The position numbers were made by a program, and so were the translations under genes. DNA of 25,776 nt, from contig JACKAV010000016.1 in assembly GCA_020634895.1 (NCBI GenBank), positions 1-25,776 of the forward strand. Reading direction: 5' to 3'. The notes under the pieces were generated by a model. It searched no databases. It was not told the origin of the DNA and saw only the letters and a program-made list of their open reading frames with translations. Shown piece by piece: positions 21,481 to 25,776 of the stretch (within the stretch, counting starts at the first letter, position 1; each line of letters starts with the position of its first letter). The stretch is from Anaerolineales bacterium (GTDB lineage Bacteria > Chloroflexota > Anaerolineae > Anaerolineales > Villigracilaceae).

Positions 21481-22533
21481 ATGTCGAACCATCCCATTCC
21501 CATCATCGAGGCGCGCGGAACCTACCGCGAGGTCGGCAGGCAGATCGGGGAACGATGCAAACCCCAGATCGAAATGATGATGGAACAATTACGGGAAAGC
21601 GTCCCTGCCAATAAAAATTGGGACATGCTGGTGAAGGAAAGCAGAATCTTTCAAACGCACAGCCGCGCTGTTTATCCGCAATATGTGGATGAGCTCGAGG
21701 GCATCGCCGAAGGTGCAGGCGTTCCATTCGATGAGATGTTCGTCGCGATGTGCGAGGAGCTTTGGGAGACTCCGCCTTATAACAAAGGCTGTACCGATAT
21801 GGCGGCACGCGGTCGCGCCACGTCCGACGGCTCAACTCTTATCGCGCACACGAACGACCTCTCGGCAAAAAACGAAGAAGACCTCGTCATTTTGAAAATC
21901 CAGGCGGGTGACGAGCCTGAGTTTATCGGTATCTCTTCGGGCGGAGTCGGCATCAGCGCGGGGTTCAACGCCGCAAGGATCAGCCTGACCGGCAACCAAC
22001 TCAACAGCAACGATGTCCGCCACGGGGTGCCGCGGCTTTTGGTCGTGCGCGCCATTCTCGGGTCCAGGCATTTGAGCGAGGCAATGGATCACTGTCTGCT
22101 CAAGGAACGCGCGTCCAGCTATAACAACGTCATCGCGGATGGGACCGGCGAAGTCTATTCGATGGAGGGCAGCGCGACGGATATCGAAGCCATCTACATC
22201 GAAAAGGATTACATGGCGCATTCGAATCATTACACTCATCCGGCGATGCGGCGCTTCGAACTTGACCAGAGCGACAACGCCAACTCGATCATTCGCTACA
22301 ACCGAGCCAACTACCTGCTCAAGGAGAACTACGGCAAGCTGTCTCCTGATCTGTTCAAGAAGCTGCTCGCAGACCACGCCGGATATCCCACATCCATTTG
22401 CAAGCACGGTCTCACCAGTGTGACGGTTTTCAGCATCGTCATCCAACTCGAGACGCTGACCGCATGGATCGGGCGCGGCTTTCCCTGCGAAACGGTCTAT
22501 ACCGAATATAAATTGGAACCGTATCAAAATTAA
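21481..22533 (+). CDS. C45 family Ntn hydrolase (acyltransferase/amidase-like)
   Basis: A 350-aa protein of the penicillin acyltransferase-like (peptidase C45) family. The proenzyme would be cut before Cys104 (NKGCTDMAARG), which becomes the N-terminal nucleophile. This is almost the same position as in the fungal isopenicillin N acyltransferase. Other family blocks are ARGTYREVGRQIGE, GSTLIAHTNDL, the SGGVGISAGFN oxyanion-type region, and SNHYTHPAM. Natural substrates of bacterial members are mostly unknown amides or N-acyl amino acids. The ATG has AGGAG 6 nt upstream. It is followed after 51 nt by a DUF2817 metallopeptidase-like gene, so the two may form one operon. Confidence 0.92.
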   Translation: MSNHPIPIIEARGTYREVGRQIGERCKPQIEMMMEQLRESVPANKNWDMLVKESRIFQTHSRAVYPQYVDELEGIAEGAGVPFDEMFVAMCEELWETPPYNKGCTDMAARGRATSDGSTLIAHTNDLSAKNEEDLVILKIQAGDEPEFIGISSGGVGISAGFNAARISLTGNQLNSNDVRHGVPRLLVVRAILGSRHLSEAMDHCLLKERASSYNNVIADGTGEVYSMEGSATDIEAIYIEKDYMAHSNHYTHPAMRRFELDQSDNANSIIRYNRANYLLKENYGKLSPDLFKKLLADHAGYPTSICKHGLTSVTVFSIVIQLETLTAWIGRGFPCETVYTEYKLEPYQN

Positions 22534-22584
22534 TTTGATGCTTAGGCTCAAGCCGCCGTCCCCGGCGCAGGGAGCTAAATCAAC

Positions 22585-23712
22585 ATGACCTCCACACAAT
22601 CCCTCTTCCCTGAAACCTACGAATCCTCCCGCGAGCGTTTCCGCGGATACCTCTCCACCATCAAGAAGATGTGGAATAAAGCAGAACTGCATCAACACGT
22701 TATGTCCTTTGATAACGAACTATCCATCGACTGGATATATTCCGAAGCAACTGAGAAAAACGAGAGGATTCTCGTCTTCACCACCGGTGAACACGGCGTG
22801 GAGGGGTACGTCGGCTCGGCAATGATGCATATGTTCATCGAAAACCATATGCCCAAACTCGATCCGCGCACGACGGGCATTCTGCTTGTCCACGCCATTA
22901 ATCCGTGGGGGATGAAGAATCATCGTCGCGGGAACAAAGACAACATCGACCTGAACCGCACCTTCATGCTCGACCCGCAATTCGACCCGAGCTTCAATCC
23001 CGCTTATGACAAGCTTGATGCTTTCCTTAATCCCAAAGGGACTCTGACCAGCATTTTCTACAACAACCTCACTTATCTATTCAGGCTTGGATGGCATATA
23101 ACAACAATGGGAACTCGTGATTTCCGCCTCGCCCTCCTGCTTGGACAATACCGCAATCAACAGGGTCTGTATTACGGCGGGAAGGAAATGCCCGAAGAGA
23201 CGCGCGTCATCATGGACTTATACAAGACAGCATTACGCGACTATGAACAGATTTTGCATCTGGATATGCATACCGGTTACGGTCCGCGCTACCAGATGAG
23301 TTTGGTCAATTCGGCATTGGACAAAGGCAGTTCCGACTATTTCGAGAAGCGCTTCAACTACCCGCTCGTGGTTGCCGCCACCGCGGACGAATTCTACGCC
23401 ATCCGCGGCGACATGATCGATTACATCTACGGCTTACAGCAAAGGGACTTTCCAAACAAGCGGTTGTTTGCCACATCCTTCGAATTCGGCACCCTCGGAG
23501 ACACATACTATGGCTTGTTCCAAAGTCCACGGGTGATGGTACATGAGAACCGCGCGTATTGGCACGGAGCCGTTAATGAAAATGTCCGCGCCGAAGCCAA
23601 ACGCGGATTTGAGGAATTGTTCAACCCCTCTGCTTCCAACTGGAAAGAGAAAGCGGTCAAAGACGCGGAACAGGCGTTCAAAGGGATTTTGAAAGCAGAA
23701 GGTTATATCTAG
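22585..23712 (+). CDS. DUF2817 protein, M14-type zinc carboxypeptidase-like
   Basis: A 375-aa protein of the DUF2817 family, related to M14 carboxypeptidases. The zinc ligands appear as HxxE at H70/E73 (TGEHGVEGYVGS) and H229 (HLDMHTGYGP). The IDLNRTF block carries the Asn124-Arg125 substrate pair of M14 enzymes. SFEFGT contains the probable catalytic Glu300. The fold therefore seems complete and active. No signal peptide is present, so it is likely cytoplasmic. The substrate is unknown. It is the second gene after the C45 hydrolase (51-nt gap). GGAG lies 11 nt before the ATG. A perfect hairpin terminator follows. Confidence 0.92.
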   Translation: MTSTQSLFPETYESSRERFRGYLSTIKKMWNKAELHQHVMSFDNELSIDWIYSEATEKNERILVFTTGEHGVEGYVGSAMMHMFIENHMPKLDPRTTGILLVHAINPWGMKNHRRGNKDNIDLNRTFMLDPQFDPSFNPAYDKLDAFLNPKGTLTSIFYNNLTYLFRLGWHITTMGTRDFRLALLLGQYRNQQGLYYGGKEMPEETRVIMDLYKTALRDYEQILHLDMHTGYGPRYQMSLVNSALDKGSSDYFEKRFNYPLVVAATADEFYAIRGDMIDYIYGLQQRDFPNKRLFATSFEFGTLGDTYYGLFQSPRVMVHENRAYWHGAVNENVRAEAKRGFEELFNPSASNWKEKAVKDAEQAFKGILKAEGYI

Positions 23713-23723
23713 ATCGAGACTTA

Positions 23724-23758
23724 CCAAAAGCGGACAGGATAATCCTGTCCGCTTTTGG
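23724..23758. terminator. Bidirectional terminator after DUF2817 gene
   Basis: CCAAAAGCGGACAGGAT (23724-23740) faces its exact complement (23742-23758), a 17-bp stem. It lies between two converging transcripts and can serve both. Confidence 0.88.
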
Positions 23759-23767
23759 TTACCCAGA

Positions 23768-24313
23768 CTACTCTTGTACAGCCTGGATGGTAGTGATATC
23801 CACCTCATTGCCCGGCGCGACCTTTTTGTAATAACAAGTAGTGTCTGTCATCGGACAAATAATTTTCCAGCCATCATAAAGATGCAAGGTGTTGCCATTC
23901 AGATCGTTAACATAGATCTGAATATCATCTCCGTTTGCATTCTGTAAATTCACTTTATTTCCTTTTGGCGTCCATATGATCCCATCGATGGGGTCTGACC
24001 AGTCAGCCGGGTCCAAGCCAATGGAGGTGAAGTTCTTCGGGGATTTTTTACTCGGCCAACTCCCATGATTATCGTAATAATCCATAATTCTGCTTTGAAA
24101 ATCTTCAAAGTTCGTCTGGTAGGGATTTGACGGTGTTTCCGGTATCCATGTGGCATGAACACCATTCTCTGCAAGTACTCCTATTAACGCGTCGACCATA
24201 CTGGAGATCCGCGAACTCAACGCCATAAACACGGCGATCAAAACAATTGCGACCAATGATAGGATCAACGAGTATTCGACAAGCGCTTGCCCCCTTCTAT
24301 GTATATCAGACAT
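23768..24313 (-). CDS. Flp-pilin-like protein with long pseudopilin-like C-terminus
   Basis: A 181-aa protein. The start RRGQALVEYSLILSLVAIVLIAVF is a class III/Flp prepilin signal: Gly8 at -1, Glu13 at +5 and Tyr14 at +6, then one hydrophobic helix. Flp pilins are normally about 50-80 aa. Here about 130 further residues follow. Their YYDNHGSWP and GLDPADWSDPIDGIIW segments resemble the C-terminal part of GspG-like major pseudopilins. Cys153 and Cys160 could form the pilin-type C-terminal disulfide. AAGGAAGGA precedes the ATG. It follows the one-TM gene by 17 nt. No prepilin peptidase or pilus ATPase is in the window, so assembly is inferred. A TadE-like pseudopilin is an alternative. Confidence 0.85.
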   Translation of the reverse strand: MSDIHRRGQALVEYSLILSLVAIVLIAVFMALSSRISSMVDALIGVLAENGVHATWIPETPSNPYQTNFEDFQSRIMDYYDNHGSWPSKKSPKNFTSIGLDPADWSDPIDGIIWTPKGNKVNLQNANGDDIQIYVNDLNGNTLHLYDGWKIICPMTDTTCYYKKVAPGNEVDITTIQAVQE

Positions 24314-24330
24314 CTTTTCATCCTTCCTTT

Positions 24331-24741
24331 CTACGGAACGGTTATCAGCCCGAGTGACACGGCCTCCCCGGAAACGATCTCAACTGTTTGTTCCATTTGC
24401 ACACCATTTGCTGTTTCAATACTTACCTGGTGATTTCCCGGCTGCAAACTCTTGAAGAAAAAACAACCATCATCACTCGGTATTTTCTTTGTTTTATTTC
24501 CCACCTTTACAGTCCCTACCGCAGGGCTTCCCTGGATGGTCAAAACACACCCGTCCAAGCCCCCAACTTCATCTGGTGCCCAAGACGGCACAAGAAGCCG
24601 CAGCGAAAATGATAGAAGGAAGATCGCGAGAAAACTTATAACCGCGATCCATGCATAACGCACCAACCATTTACGCGCGGCTGGCGGCGTACCTATATCA
24701 ACATCCTGCTCCTGTAATTCATCGTGAATATCATTTGTCAT
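24331..24741 (-). CDS. One-TM protein with PEGA-like beta domain, unknown function
   Basis: A 136-aa protein I cannot assign. It has an acidic N-terminal 20 residues, one membrane helix (about 27-50), and an extracytoplasmic beta domain (about 64-135). That domain (TVKVGNKTKKIPSDDGCFFF, then LQPGNHQVSIETANG) has the look of PEGA or carboxypeptidase-regulatory-like domains. Cys65 and Cys93 could be bridged outside. It is first in a two-gene operon with the Flp-like protein. GAGGAGG lies 6 nt before the ATG. A role in surface or pilus assembly is only a guess from its partner. Confidence 0.75.
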   Translation of the reverse strand: MTNDIHDELQEQDVDIGTPPAARKWLVRYAWIAVISFLAIFLLSFSLRLLVPSWAPDEVGGLDGCVLTIQGSPAVGTVKVGNKTKKIPSDDGCFFFKSLQPGNHQVSIETANGVQMEQTVEIVSGEAVSLGLITVP

Positions 24742-25020
24742 GTATGCCTCCTCACCCTTTTGTATACCCCATCTTTACCCAACTTTCCTTACATACGCTT
24801 TACGATTACCTTAAGATTCTTTCTCCAGACATGCTTTTTAATCTTATTTTAATCATTCCCCAAGTAGAAAATCCGGGAGAGTCATCTCGGCAATAATAAC
24901 CTCCGATAAATTTTTAAAACATCTAAATACCATTTACAGCATCATAGTTTGGAATACAAACACAAAAGCAAGCAACAAAAGATACGAATCAAACATTCAA
25001 TGAGACTCTAAAACCAGAAG
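24742..25020. other. AT-rich spacer without a gene
   Basis: About 330 bp separate the pilin-like operon from the nitroreductase gene. It is AT-rich. Apart from the nitroreductase terminator at its right end and a possible TATACA -10 for the minus operon near 24760-24765, I see no gene, tRNA or repeat here. Confidence 0.5.
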
Positions 25021-25026
25021 ACCATA

Positions 25027-25059
25027 TAAAAAATTGCCGCCATGTGGCGGCAATTTTTT
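25027..25059 (-). terminator. Terminator of the nitroreductase gene
   Basis: AAATTGCCGCC (25031-25041) pairs with GGCGGCAATTT after a short ATGT-type loop, with A- and T-runs on both sides. It lies 10 nt beyond the stop codon. Confidence 0.88.
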
Positions 25060-25068
25060 ATCATCATT

Positions 25069-25776
25069 TTATTTTTCCTTTGGCTGCAAGTCAAAACCCT
25101 GATCTTTCAGAGCCTTAATCATTTTATTTGGCGATTCATCCCACTGACCCCATTTACGCGAGATATGTTCCGTCCAGGAATAATCTTCATAGGTAAAGGT
25201 ATCCTTCTCGCCTGACATTAAGCGGATCTTTGCTTTTTGTTTGGCGTAATACCCCTGCGACAGATAACCTTCGTCCATGACCTGCATCGCCTCCCTGACT
25301 TGTTCGTCAGTTAACTCTGGATACTCATCCTCGAACAGGGTAAACGACATCGGGTAGCGCGGACGGGGCGGGAATTCCTCGTCAGGATACCCCATCACCA
25401 ACTCCACTAAAGGAAAGACCCGTTTGGGAAGTTTGAACTGCTTGACGATCTGCTTTACACGTTCAGGCGAAGTGCCCAAATAGCATGATCCCATTCCCAA
25501 ACTTTCAGCGGCAATGACCATGTTCTCAGCCACATAGGCAGCATCCTGCAAGCCAAGAAGCAGACCGGATACATCGTTCATGATAATCTCCCAGTTGCGG
25601 ATCTTCATGAAGCGTTCAAGTTTGTACATGTCCACACAGATGATGAACCAAAGCGGAGCGCCAAACGGCGCTTTCTTTTTGCGGGTCAACAGGACGCTGT
25701 ACAACTGGGAAGCGAACGGCGCCTGCTGACCGGCGCGCACAACGGTCTCCACCACTTCATCGGACGGCTGGTCGGT
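25069..25776 (-). CDS. Nitroreductase-family protein, 5' end outside the window
   Basis: The C-terminal 235 residues of a flavin-dependent nitroreductase-type protein. The frame is open to the window edge, and the visible part begins inside the usual AGQQAPFASQLYS segment, so about 30-40 N-terminal residues are missing. The FMN-fold signature DVSGLLLGLQDAAYVAENMV with LGMGSCYLGT follows. The C-terminal 80 residues (PPRPRYPMSFTLFEDEYPEL and onward) are longer than in a minimal nitroreductase. Substrates of this family are nitro compounds, quinones or flavins, and cannot be told here. The GTG at 25755 is not a real start. Confidence 0.9.
   Translation of the reverse strand, partial: TDQPSDEVVETVVRAGQQAPFASQLYSVLLTRKKKAPFGAPLWFIICVDMYKLERFMKIRNWEIIMNDVSGLLLGLQDAAYVAENMVIAAESLGMGSCYLGTSPERVKQIVKQFKLPKRVFPLVELVMGYPDEEFPPRPRYPMSFTLFEDEYPELTDEQVREAMQVMDEGYLSQGYYAKQKAKIRLMSGEKDTFTYEDYSWTEHISRKWGQWDESPNKMIKALKDQGFDLQPKEK

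Noticed and set aside
21832..22698. 288-codon minus-strand frame opposite the C45 gene
   Set aside because: Antisense shadow; the plus strand encodes a complete C45 protein with its nucleophile.

Overview
The window looks like a chromosomal segment of an uncultured or environmental Chloroflexota bacterium, most likely Anaerolineae. This is inferred from family content, not from a search. The supporting features are lipoproteins with Pro/Thr-rich spacers, an ECF sigma factor paired with a DUF5667/DUF5666 membrane protein, DUF3048, C45, DUF2817 and DUF2891 proteins, a bacterial Roco protein, and many long palindromic intergenic repeats. GC is moderate, with local AT-rich islands. I see no rRNA, tRNA, CRISPR array, prophage or intact insertion sequence.

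Layout, left to right. At 1-1774 an ECF sigma factor overlaps its presumed membrane-bound regulator by 8 nt (both minus). A secreted phospholipase-D-like lipoprotein follows (minus), then MurJ lipid II flippase (plus). The xseA-xseB-yuiD-like operon (minus) shares a bidirectional terminator with murJ. At 7036-8930 is mgtE (minus), with a leader of about 500 nt. That leader carries a recognisable M-box magnesium riboswitch, an intrinsic terminator, an unidentified structured segment and a second intrinsic terminator. On the plus strand come a HIT hydrolase, a DUF3048 lipoprotein with an inserted SdrD_B-like domain, an AlkD glycosylase and a Phd/VapC toxin-antitoxin pair. A truncated globin (minus) and a thiolase (plus) are divergent. 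A DinB-like protein and a DUF2891 protein follow.

From about 15.05 to 19.65 kb the intergenic spaces are filled with hairpin repeats. They surround a 1043-aa LRR-Roc-COR protein whose base composition changes sharply from domain to domain. A TSUP permease (minus) takes its stop codon from one of these repeats. A LysM protein, a C45 Ntn hydrolase and an M14-like DUF2817 peptidase follow on the plus strand. The right end has a two-gene minus operon, a Flp-pilin-like protein with a long pseudopilin-like C-terminus and a one-TM protein with a small beta domain, and then a nitroreductase cut by the window edge.

Two themes cut across genes. First, at least five genes or operon heads (PLD, murJ, xseA, HIT, globin) have a -10-like hexamer 6-8 nt before the ATG and no Shine-Dalgarno, which suggests leaderless transcripts. 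Second, several unrelated palindromic repeat families occupy intergenic space and supply functional bases: a Shine-Dalgarno for the Roco gene and a stop codon for TSUP. The best candidates for something undescribed are the second structured element in the mgtE leader, the Roco protein with its cysteine-rich C-terminus, the SdrD_B insertion in DUF3048, and the pilin-like operon.
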